A model generated the notes under the pieces. It was not told the origin of the DNA, ran no database searches, and saw only the letters and a list, made by a program, of their open reading frames with translations. A stretch of 19,192 nt of DNA, taken from contig CALUTA010000015.1 of the NCBI GenBank assembly GCA_944323585.1, forward strand, positions 1 to 19,192. The letters run 5' to 3'. Origin of the DNA: Candidatus Gastranaerophilales bacterium (GTDB lineage Bacteria; Cyanobacteriota; Vampirovibrionia; Gastranaerophilales; Gastranaerophilaceae). Position numbers and translations under genes: made by a program. This document shows positions 5,831-13,144 of this stretch, piece after piece (position 1 is the first letter of the stretch; every line of letters starts with the position of its first letter).

Positions 5831-5887
5831 CAAATTTATTCGATTTTTGTGTTTCACTTGGATAATTATTAATATGCATTACACCGC

Positions 5888-5924
5888 AAAGAGATACAAC
5901 CTGATTAAGGCTGTACTCTTTTTT
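5888..5924 (+). terminator. Hairpin terminator downstream of the GH13 operon, best oriented for plus-strand transcripts
   Basis: Arms 5888-5901 and 5909-5921 pair over 13 bp with one bulge and one G-U, with a 7-nt loop, followed on the plus strand by six T (5919-5924). Read from the minus strand it lies just after the GH13 stop codon, but the T tail there is only three residues. It may serve the operon bidirectionally. Confidence 0.6.
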
Positions 5925-5940
5925 GGTTTATTTAATGTGC

Positions 5941-7668
5941 CTAGAGATTTTGTCTGTAAACTTTATCTGAATTTTTTTCGATTTCAGGGGTATCAATTTC
6001 AAATACGTGCACTCTTGCAGGACCGAGGTCAACTCTAACTTCGCCATCTGAGGCTTGAATTATGCTTTCTTTGCCGTATGACGGAAGAATGTTGTTTAAC
6101 TCCTGATTAGCCTTTAGGGTTGGAACTTTGACAACTGCCGCAACTTCTCTGTCTACATTTTTGTTTGCAACAACAAGAAGCGTTTTACCTTTATAATGTC
6201 TTGCATATGCAATAATCTGGTCGTTTGTATCACCTTCTTTGTCAAGGAAGATTATTGAACCTTTTGTAATAACATCATTGTATTTGTCCCTTGCTTCAAA
6301 AGCTTTTGTTCTGAATTGTCCGATTTCAGGGTGTTTGCCGCCCGGTTTTCTTGACAGATTGAACAAATCCAGCTTGCCATAGTGAACATTCATTTCGTGG
6401 TTGTCAGTCTGCGAGACAGGATTATGTTTTTCTGCGTATTTGTAATCATAGTAATCGCCTGAGTCAAAACCGTCTACAAAATACGGGTTAAGCATAGGTA
6501 AAGTTACCTGCAAGCCGGTTGTAAGATTGCAATAGTCAACTCCGCCGTGAAACATTGGTGAAATGTCATCGTGTGTAGCAAATGAACCAATAAGAGATTT
6601 TTCTTTTCCGACTTTATAAGACAAATCAAGCATATCTTTTACGTAATTCATAAATGTTGATGCGTTGTGCCACTCATTGAAAATATGATATTGTCCATAA
6701 ATAAGGTCAAATCCTGAACGAAATGCATCTTCGGGTCTGTCAAACGGCATATTGGCCTGAGGTGAAGCGTCTTCATATGTATAAGTTTCTGCAAGCCATC
6801 CGAATTCCGGATCGCATTTGTGTGAATAAGATATTATCAAATCCCAAAATTCTACTGGTTTAGCACGGCTTACATCAGCTCTGATGCCATCAACCCCTGC
6901 CTTTATACACATATCTATAAACTGTTTGTGATATTCAAGCAATTGAGGATTTAAAGTCCTTTTACATTCATCCTCCCAGGGCTGGAACATTCTGATATCA
7001 TTCCATCCTTGCGGGGTTTTTGCAAGACCATCATGTTCTTTTGCCATAAGCTCAGGTTTGGCAAGGAATAATTCATAAGAAGCGCAGCTTGGCAAATCAA
7101 GCATCACATGTATGCCTCTTTTGTGACATTCATCCGTAAACTCTTTAAATTGCTCAACAGGTGTTCTCGGATCATCAGGATCGAGAAGCATAGGGTCTAT
7201 TTCAAGCAAATCTTTTGGCGCATAAACAGAACCTGCGGTTCCCATAGCTTTAATTTTCCCGGGGGTATTAATCGGAAGTACATGTAACGTGTTGTATCCG
7301 TCTGCTTGTATTTCATCAAGTCTTTCTATTGCATTTTTAAAGGTTCCATGCTGTTCGTTGCCGTCAATAAATTCGTTGCCGTTGGTATCTTTAGCATTAA
7401 AGAGTCTGGGAATAATTGCAAGAATTTTAGCCTCATTATTATTAAATAATGTTTTTAAATTGTTGTGATAATTAACAACTTCTGTTTTAGGTGTTTGTGT
7501 AACTTTCGGGGCATTAATTCTTGCCAGATTATCCAAATATGCAGAAATTAATCCTGGTTGTGCCGTTGAAGTCTGCGGTGTAGCTGCTGCTGTTTCGTTT
7601 TTGGTTGATTGAGCAGCAGGCACAATAGTATTAATTTTTTGTAATAAAAGATTTGTTGAGTTAAGCAT
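5941..7668 (-). CDS. Divergent GH13 (alpha-amylase clan) glycosidase or glucan transferase
   Basis: A 575-aa protein with no signal peptide and an Ala/Thr/Gln-rich N-terminus (~18-40). The (beta/alpha)8 landmarks of GH13 are visible. Region I is HVMLDLPSCAS (187-197). Region II is GVDGIRADVSRAKP, with the nucleophile at D265. Region III is WLAETYTYED, with the acid/base at E294. Region IV is FATHDDIS, with H366-D367. Region I lacks the usual NH ending, and region IV has Thr where NHD is usual. The AKPVEFWDLI after region II recalls the GlgE maltosyltransferase subfamily, but resemblance elsewhere is weak. It probably acts on alpha-glucan in the cytoplasm; substrate unknown. It is the last gene of a three-gene operon: its ATG overlaps the upstream stop by 8 nt, and AAAGGA lies 8 nt ahead, so it is likely translationally coupled. 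Confidence 0.8.
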   Translation of the reverse strand: MLNSTNLLLQKINTIVPAAQSTKNETAAATPQTSTAQPGLISAYLDNLARINAPKVTQTPKTEVVNYHNNLKTLFNNNEAKILAIIPRLFNAKDTNGNEFIDGNEQHGTFKNAIERLDEIQADGYNTLHVLPINTPGKIKAMGTAGSVYAPKDLLEIDPMLLDPDDPRTPVEQFKEFTDECHKRGIHVMLDLPSCASYELFLAKPELMAKEHDGLAKTPQGWNDIRMFQPWEDECKRTLNPQLLEYHKQFIDMCIKAGVDGIRADVSRAKPVEFWDLIISYSHKCDPEFGWLAETYTYEDASPQANMPFDRPEDAFRSGFDLIYGQYHIFNEWHNASTFMNYVKDMLDLSYKVGKEKSLIGSFATHDDISPMFHGGVDYCNLTTGLQVTLPMLNPYFVDGFDSGDYYDYKYAEKHNPVSQTDNHEMNVHYGKLDLFNLSRKPGGKHPEIGQFRTKAFEARDKYNDVITKGSIIFLDKEGDTNDQIIAYARHYKGKTLLVVANKNVDREVAAVVKVPTLKANQELNNILPSYGKESIIQASDGEVRVDLGPARVHVFEIDTPEIEKNSDKVYRQNL

Positions 7669-10282
7669 GAGTTTTGTCCTTTTGAGTTGCGGTTATTTGC
7701 GGAGTTTGCATTCTTCCGAAGAAGAATTGTGCAAGAACTGTTACTCCCAGAAGTGCAGCACCGGCTGTGGAGAACATTTTCAGCCACTTGTTGGTGTTAG
7801 AACTGCGTTTGCAGAAGTTGTACAAGACTTCATCCGTTGCAGCTCCAATTTCTATGAATATTTTGTTGTCGCTTGCCAGTGATGTTGCGTCCTCTTTTAT
7901 ATTTCTATATGAATTTTCAAAGTAAGTTGTGTTGCCAACATCATGAAGAACCATTGATCTATACTTTTTAAATTCTTCAAGTAATTTTTTATTACGTCCG
8001 AATGCTGATTCTGTTTCCGGATGCATTGTGTTTTCAAAGCTTAATTTCATGGATTCAATAAATAATCTTGAATCTTGAGGTGTGTCTACTTTACCTGCAT
8101 CAGCAGGTCGGCATGCGTATTTATATATAAGTCTTCCATTTTTTATTTGAATATTACTTAAATCTGTTTCGTCAAAATTCGGGTCAATCCGCCTGTAAAA
8201 TTTTGTAAGATAATCTGCAGTATGTCCTGCAATACCTGTAATTTTGGAAAGTTCAACGATTTCTTCCTTCAGTGCTCTTGGAAGTTTGTTGTGAAGAGCT
8301 TCATGGTATTTTGGATCTCCAATTGCAAGGCGTCTATATAAATCAAGAGTATTTATTATGCGGAAGAATGAACTTTTAACTTCTGCAAGCCTGTTGTATG
8401 CAAGGTCTTTGTATAATTGTTTTAGTGACCCAAGAGAATTTCTGCTTTCAAAATCTTGTCCGCCTGTGCCTATCATACTGTTTAAAGTGTTTTCCATGAA
8501 CGACGGCTTGTACCCCGGAAGGGTCATGATTTTTTCTTGGAATGATTTAAATGATTTGTCAATGAAATTATCAAGTTTAGTATTTCCGGCATCAGAGTAC
8601 ATTATTTCTCTTGTATCGCCGGGTTTCATTAATTTTTCCTGTTTTGCAATCTGCTCAATCAATTTCGTCATGAAGTTTTTATAGTTTTGTTTGTCTGAGG
8701 CGATATCATCAAAAGCGTTTCTCAAAAAGCTTGTAGCAAAAAGTCTGTCGTTTTTGATTTGATCTATATCTTTTGATTTGAGCCCTAAACCATGGACGAA
8801 TGTATCAATAGTGTCGTTCCAATAGTTTGCCATAGTTGTTTCTTGTACACAGCCAAGCTGGCTCTGGATAAATTTTTCAGTCGCAGAAATGTTCGATTTT
8901 AGCGAATTAAACGCATCAGCAACGGTGTTAATTAATTTTTGGTTATTATGGTTCAATACTGCAAAAGGCTCTTTTTTAAGACCCTGCATAATTGGATTTT
9001 CTTCAGCTTCTGCGCCTATAAGAATTCGTTTTATATCCTCAATTTCATTGTTTGATAATATTTTTAAATTTGATTGCGGATTATTTATTGCAAAACTATT
9101 ATATTTATCAAGTTTTTCATATAGTTTTCCTGTGTATACAGTGAGAGCTTTTTCCAGCATTTCCTCATTGCCGGCAATTTTAAAGAATCCATTTTCATTG
9201 TCAAAGCTTTTAAGCAGTTCCTTATATGACGGAATAATTTGTCCGATTGTTTCTTTCTCAAATCCGGCATCTATTAATGCGTTCTCTGCATTAGCAGTGA
9301 TTGCATTAAGGGTATTTTCATTAATCATGTAAAGATTTGTTTGAAGCAGTTTTCTTAAATCTTTATTTACATTTTCCGTTACCTGCGGATCAAAGCCTGT
9401 TGTAATTGCTTTTGCAAGCTCTTCAATTAAATCATCTGTTATTACTTTGTTCTGGTTTATAGACAGCAGACTGTTGACTTTGTTTTTAATGCTGTTATCT
9501 TGCATTTCTTTAGCTAAGTCACCTATATTTTTGATATTTTGATTGTTTTTATTATTATTTATTTTTCCAAGCCATTTTGCAACAGGTTTTTCCAGTTGAT
9601 TGCAGATTAAAGCACTCATAATCGGAGTTGCAAAACCTGCTGTCCACATCCATAATGTATAATTTTGAACGGCTACCTTTTGCATTTTTCGTTTTGTGAA
9701 TTCATTTCTGTTAGGAATATCTTTTGGTATACCCATCCAGTCGCCGATTTTTTCCAGTTTTTCGTTGCTATAGGCATCCCAGGCTAAGAACTGAGGATCC
9801 TGGAAAAATGATTTTTTACGTCCGAAACTGTCGACATATTGCTGTTGAACATTAAATCCGTGAATCAGATAAGCAGGCAGCTGAATTGCAAGTTTAGGCC
9901 ACAGGGACATTGATGCAAGAAATGAACCTAATCCGATAAATTCCATTGCCTTTGTCATAGGGCTTTGTCTTTTTGTATATAAATATGCCGCAATTGCAAG
10001 TCCGCCGAGTTTCAGGCCTACATCATTAATTTTGCCGAGCTGGTGGTCGTCTGCTTTTCCGTTAAATCCATTTTTTACGGACTTCAAATCATAGACGAAA
10101 TCTTTTGCCATAATAGCGGGTGCATCAAAAATATTGCTTTTTACAAGATATCCGTTGCTTTTGTTTGGCTTTATAAATGTTTTGGTTTGAAGTTCATGAT
10201 GAATATCAAATTCCGGCGTTTTTCTTTCTGACGACGGGGTTCTCAGGTTATGTACGAAGTTTTGAATTAAGTTTGTCTGCAT
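7661..10282 (-). CDS. Large membrane-associated protein of unknown function (873 aa)
   Basis: Not recognised. Hydrophobic segments lie at ~90-101, ~113-141 (FIGLGSFLASMSLWPKLAIQL), ~209-227 (LWMWTAGFATPIMSALIC) and near the C-terminus (~837-856, FSTAGAALLGVTVLAQFFFG). Between ~240 and ~830 is a long Lys/Asn/Glu-rich helical region with no membrane segment. There is no signal peptide. Motifs worth searching are SFGRKKSFFQDPQFLAWD (152-169) and KIGDWMGIPKDIPNR (178-192). The N-terminal ~130-230 region resembles residues ~125-250 of the upstream 340-aa protein. The start codon is one base after the upstream stop, with only a weak Shine-Dalgarno, and its 3' end overlaps the GH13 start by 8 nt, so the three proteins are made together. 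The odd size and lack of family suggest a lineage-specific gene. Confidence 0.75.
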   Translation of the reverse strand: MQTNLIQNFVHNLRTPSSERKTPEFDIHHELQTKTFIKPNKSNGYLVKSNIFDAPAIMAKDFVYDLKSVKNGFNGKADDHQLGKINDVGLKLGGLAIAAYLYTKRQSPMTKAMEFIGLGSFLASMSLWPKLAIQLPAYLIHGFNVQQQYVDSFGRKKSFFQDPQFLAWDAYSNEKLEKIGDWMGIPKDIPNRNEFTKRKMQKVAVQNYTLWMWTAGFATPIMSALICNQLEKPVAKWLGKINNNKNNQNIKNIGDLAKEMQDNSIKNKVNSLLSINQNKVITDDLIEELAKAITTGFDPQVTENVNKDLRKLLQTNLYMINENTLNAITANAENALIDAGFEKETIGQIIPSYKELLKSFDNENGFFKIAGNEEMLEKALTVYTGKLYEKLDKYNSFAINNPQSNLKILSNNEIEDIKRILIGAEAEENPIMQGLKKEPFAVLNHNNQKLINTVADAFNSLKSNISATEKFIQSQLGCVQETTMANYWNDTIDTFVHGLGLKSKDIDQIKNDRLFATSFLRNAFDDIASDKQNYKNFMTKLIEQIAKQEKLMKPGDTREIMYSDAGNTKLDNFIDKSFKSFQEKIMTLPGYKPSFMENTLNSMIGTGGQDFESRNSLGSLKQLYKDLAYNRLAEVKSSFFRIINTLDLYRRLAIGDPKYHEALHNKLPRALKEEIVELSKITGIAGHTADYLTKFYRRIDPNFDETDLSNIQIKNGRLIYKYACRPADAGKVDTPQDSRLFIESMKLSFENTMHPETESAFGRNKKLLEEFKKYRSMVLHDVGNTTYFENSYRNIKEDATSLASDNKIFIEIGAATDEVLYNFCKRSSNTNKWLKMFSTAGAALLGVTVLAQFFFGRMQTPQITATQKDKTHA

Positions 10283-10283
10283 A

Positions 10284-11306
10284 TTAGTTCACCACGTACT
10301 TTCTTTCTTTTTCTATGATGTCAGCACTGTCAAGTTTGGATGGTTTATGTTCACTTCTCATTACATTTAATACACCGAGTACTGTTGCCGTAAGTGGTGT
10401 AAAAATCATAAATTTGCCGGCATGTTTATATTTATTGCCATCCCCTTTATATAGAGCTTTTGCACTTTTGACAAATGATTCTCCCAATATCTTCATTGAA
10501 TGTCCGAATTTTTTAGTATCCCAGAATTTTAAAGTTGCCACGTTGAAATATGATTCCCATGGCTTTTGGAATGCGAGTGCAACCCCTGCTGCTGCCCAGA
10601 GGTATGAGGTTATACTTTTGGCTGCACTTGTTTTTTCTACGATTTCTTTAATTCTCGGCTTAACTTCCTGGTCAGAATCTTTTAAATTTGTGCCCATACC
10701 AAGTCTTTTGGCTATTTTATCGTATCGATCGTTTCTTGGTTTTCCGCTCTTTGGATCCATAAGCAGCAAATCCCATCTCGAAAAATCAACACTTTCAAAT
10801 ACTTTATGATACTCAATGTTTGTTATATCTGTATCGTAGATGTCATCCGGAAGTTCATAGTTAACTTTTGCGTAGGGTCTTTCTGTATCAATACCTGTAA
10901 TCCAGTGTACAGGTGCTGTAACAAGCGGTTTAGATGCACTTTTTAGCAGAGCATATAATACAACTCCTAGTGCCATTTTATTACCAAGGGCTTTTGCCGA
11001 TGGCTGGTCAAAAAGGTTGTAATGTTTGTTGGCAGCGTTGAAAACTGCCATAAGCATACCGCTTCCGATTAAATAAGGTATTTGCCCCATTGTCAAAAAT
11101 TCGTAAAAATTGGCATTGCGGCTGCCTTTAAATCCTTTTGCAGAATAAAGCGTTATTGCATTTGTAAATTTGTCCATCCCGATTCGCATTCTGGTGGATA
11201 AATTGTTCGGCAATAGTGTATCGTGGGTATAGTCTTTTTCATTTTTGTTCTGCTTTTTCGCTGAAAAAAATGGTGTATGATTCTGGTTATTTACTGGTAA
11301 AATCAT
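10284..11306 (-). CDS. Membrane protein of unknown function (340 aa), first gene of the GH13 operon
   Basis: Not recognised. I place the start at ATG 11306 (MILPVNNQNHTPFFSAKKQ), which has GGAG five bases upstream; the longer frame from TTG 11321 would contain that Shine-Dalgarno. Hydrophobic segments are at ~75-90 (IPYLIGSGMLMAVF), ~111-125 (MALGVVLYALL), ~232-246 (LWAAAGVALAF) and ~300-315 (MIFTPLTATVLGVLNV). The central part has WDLLLMDPKSGKPRNDRYDKIAKRLGMG (178-205), comparable to the FLAWD...KIGDWMGIP block of the 873-aa protein. The short N-terminal Phe-Ser-Ala-Lys motif resembles N-termini I recall in many Gastranaerophilales proteins of unknown role; this is a weak impression. It leads the operon with the 873-aa and GH13 genes. 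Confidence 0.75.
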   Translation of the reverse strand: MILPVNNQNHTPFFSAKKQNKNEKDYTHDTLLPNNLSTRMRIGMDKFTNAITLYSAKGFKGSRNANFYEFLTMGQIPYLIGSGMLMAVFNAANKHYNLFDQPSAKALGNKMALGVVLYALLKSASKPLVTAPVHWITGIDTERPYAKVNYELPDDIYDTDITNIEYHKVFESVDFSRWDLLLMDPKSGKPRNDRYDKIAKRLGMGTNLKDSDQEVKPRIKEIVEKTSAAKSITSYLWAAAGVALAFQKPWESYFNVATLKFWDTKKFGHSMKILGESFVKSAKALYKGDGNKYKHAGKFMIFTPLTATVLGVLNVMRSEHKPSKLDSADIIEKERKYVVN

Positions 11307-11413
11307 TATTACTCCACACAAACTTCTTCAATATATTAATATCCGTGAAGAAATATTTTTGACAGTTTAAAGTGTCGGTGTTTACATTTTTTTACATTAA
11401 TTTAGTTAAGTTA

Positions 11414-12259
11414 TTATGCAAAAAAATTAAAGAAAACAAATGTTCCGATTCCGGCTAAAATGCAATACCATCCAAATATTGCAAGTGAAAATTTTGAAAT
11501 AAATTTCATGAAATATTTGATACACAAATATCCGACCAGTCCTGACACAATTGTTCCGCTGATTATTGCTGTCCAGTTGTAGGCAAGTGCTTCATGAATA
11601 TCAATTTTTATCAAAGGATACACCATTGAAGCGCCTAAGATTATGGGAATACTCAGCAAAAATGAATATCTTGCAGCTGTTGTTCGGTCAAGTCCGAAGA
11701 AAAGACCGGTTGCTATTGTCCAGCCGGATCTTGAAAAGCCCGGCAATGCCGCAAGCCCCTGGGCTAGTCCTATGAATATTGATGTTTTTAAATCAACATT
11801 TTCTTTTTTTGCAATAAAATGTTTTGACATATATTCGCTTCCCAGAAGAACAAAACCTGTTATAAAAAGAAGAATTCCGACAATTGCCGGTGCAAATACA
11901 AGTTTTTCAGCAACTTCGTTAATCGGAAGTGCAAGGACTATTGTTAAAATTGTGCCTGCGATTATATAAAGTCCGAGTTTAGCCTCTTTATCAGACCAAT
12001 CTTTTGTTTTTAGCGCATGCCACATTGCTTTTATTATGTTTGCAATGTCTTTTCTAAAAAATATTAATACGGCAATAAGAGTTCCGAGGTGAACCATGAT
12101 ATCAAAGAATACTTCTTCATTGGAATGCTGGACTATTTCTATCCCCTGAAAAACTTTATAAAAGTTTGAAGTAAACACAAGATGCGCAGAACTTGAAATT
12201 GGCAAAAATTCGCTCAAGCCCTGTACTATTCCCATCAATATTGCCTGTATTAAATTCAT
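11414..12259 (-). CDS. uppP: Undecaprenyl-diphosphatase (BacA/UppP family)
   Basis: An integral membrane protein of 281 aa that dephosphorylates undecaprenyl diphosphate so the lipid carrier can be reused in peptidoglycan and surface polysaccharide synthesis. It confers low-level bacitracin resistance in other bacteria. Both signature motifs are present: QGLSEFLPISSSAH (13-26) and PGFSRSGWTIATGL (173-186). The remainder is a series of hydrophobic helices, and the length is normal. It is the last gene of the kdsD-kdsC-queD-uppP operon. Its GGAGGA ribosome binding site overlaps the last codons of queD, with 6 nt between the genes. No terminator is evident downstream. Confidence 0.95.
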   Translation of the reverse strand: MNLIQAILMGIVQGLSEFLPISSSAHLVFTSNFYKVFQGIEIVQHSNEEVFFDIMVHLGTLIAVLIFFRKDIANIIKAMWHALKTKDWSDKEAKLGLYIIAGTILTIVLALPINEVAEKLVFAPAIVGILLFITGFVLLGSEYMSKHFIAKKENVDLKTSIFIGLAQGLAALPGFSRSGWTIATGLFFGLDRTTAARYSFLLSIPIILGASMVYPLIKIDIHEALAYNWTAIISGTIVSGLVGYLCIKYFMKFISKFSLAIFGWYCILAGIGTFVFFNFFA

Positions 12260-12265
12260 TTTTAG

Positions 12266-12628
12266 TTAATCCTCCTCAAAGTAGCTTGCGCATGATGTTT
12301 GAGTTTCCCAAACGGAAATTTTGCTCAATTGTACGATTTTTTCTTTTAGTTTTGTATATATAAAAGCTGCAATCATTTCCGAAGAGGGGCTTTCTCCATG
12401 GAATTCCGGCAGTTCGTTAATATCTTTGTGGTCAAGCAGGTCTAAAACAGTATTAAGCTCTTTTTTCAGAACTTTGTAGTCAATCAGAATATTGCTTTTG
12501 TCCAAAGTGTCGCCTTTAACGTAAGCTTCTACCATCCAGTTGTGTCCGTGCTGGTTTTCGCATTCGCCGTCATAATTCAACAGATGATGTGCGGCTGAAA
12601 AAAATGCCTGTGTTTTTATTTCGTACAT
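12266..12628 (-). CDS. queD: 6-pyruvoyl-tetrahydropterin synthase family protein, probably 6-carboxytetrahydropterin synthase
   Basis: A 120-aa protein of the PTPS/QueD family. The zinc site is readable: FSAAHHL (H14) and ENQHGHNW (H27, H29). The catalytic Cys sits in C23-x3-HGH as in QueD. The C-terminal SVWETQTSCASYFEE matches the family's ET..SCA.Y element. QueD converts 7,8-dihydroneopterin triphosphate to 6-carboxytetrahydropterin, the first dedicated step to queuosine. The queC, queE and queF genes are absent here, so a related pterin reaction cannot be excluded. It lies in an envelope operon, 16 nt after kdsC and 6 nt before uppP. Confidence 0.88.
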   Translation of the reverse strand: MYEIKTQAFFSAAHHLLNYDGECENQHGHNWMVEAYVKGDTLDKSNILIDYKVLKKELNTVLDLLDHKDINELPEFHGESPSSEMIAAFIYTKLKEKIVQLSKISVWETQTSCASYFEED

Positions 12629-12644
12629 AATTTTGTTTCCTTTT

Positions 12645-13142
12645 TTAATTGTGATTTTGATTTTTCAGTATAAATTCGCAAAATTCCCTAACAGCACCTC
12701 TTCCGCCGTTTTTTGAAGATATGAAGCGGGAATTGTTCTTAACTTCGGTAACTGCATCATTCGGACATCCTGAAAGTCCTGCTTTTTCAAGAATACATAT
12801 ATCCGGAAGATCATCTCCCATATATGCGGTTTGTTCAAGAGTCAGATTGTATTTCTCAAGAATTTCGTTCAGTGTTTGAAGTTTATTTTTAGACCCCTGA
12901 TGAATTTCTTTGAATTTTAAGTTTTCTGCACGATGCTGAACCGTACCGTTGTTGCGGGCTGTGATAATCGCAGTGATAATTCCGGCATTATTAAGCATAG
13001 TTATTCCGTGTCCGTCTTTTGCGTTGAAGGTTTTGTATTCAACGCCGTTTTCATCATAAGTGATGCTTCCGTCAGTCATAACACCATCCACATCAAAGGC
13101 GGCGAGTTTAATTTTTGAAGCTCTCTGTTCCAGATCATTCAT
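12645..13142 (-). CDS. kdsC: 3-deoxy-D-manno-octulosonate 8-phosphate phosphatase (KdsC-type HAD)
   Basis: A 165-aa cap-less HAD phosphatase that hydrolyses Kdo 8-phosphate to Kdo for lipopolysaccharide inner core. Motif I is AFDVDGVMTDG with nucleophile D17 and D19, motif II is IITAR, and the motif III/IV region is YMGDDLPD. FNAKDGHGI and a Gly-rich end (SKNGGRGAVREFCEFIL) are KdsC hallmarks. The length fits KdsC well. The gene follows kdsD with two intergenic bases. Its GGAG lies within the last codons of kdsD, which suggests translational coupling. Confidence 0.95.
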   Translation of the reverse strand: MNDLEQRASKIKLAAFDVDGVMTDGSITYDENGVEYKTFNAKDGHGITMLNNAGIITAIITARNNGTVQHRAENLKFKEIHQGSKNKLQTLNEILEKYNLTLEQTAYMGDDLPDICILEKAGLSGCPNDAVTEVKNNSRFISSKNGGRGAVREFCEFILKNQNHN

Positions 13143-13144
13143 AT

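Larger units (their letters stand above)
5361..5940. other. 580-nt gene-free region made of short interspersed palindromic repeats
   Basis: No credible gene lies here. The longest plus frame (5457-5729) and minus frame (5546-5785) are built from the repeats and have unlikely sequences. The stretch contains two copies of a ~86-nt element (5494-5580, 5708-5793), a GCTGGATTGCTTCGC-type element (5658-5711), a TCATTCTGAG-bounded element (5782-5830) and a hairpin terminator (5888-5924). The panD 5' leader occupies the left edge. Confidence 0.7.

Noticed and set aside
8358..9332. Plus-strand ORFs (108 and 147 aa) opposite the 873-aa gene
   Set aside because: They are antisense shadows; the minus-strand frame is continuous, coupled to its neighbours and has a coherent protein composition.
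11307..11321. TTG start adding MCGVI to the 340-aa membrane protein
   Set aside because: The ATG at 11306 has a GGAG at proper spacing, and that GGAG is inside the would-be extension.
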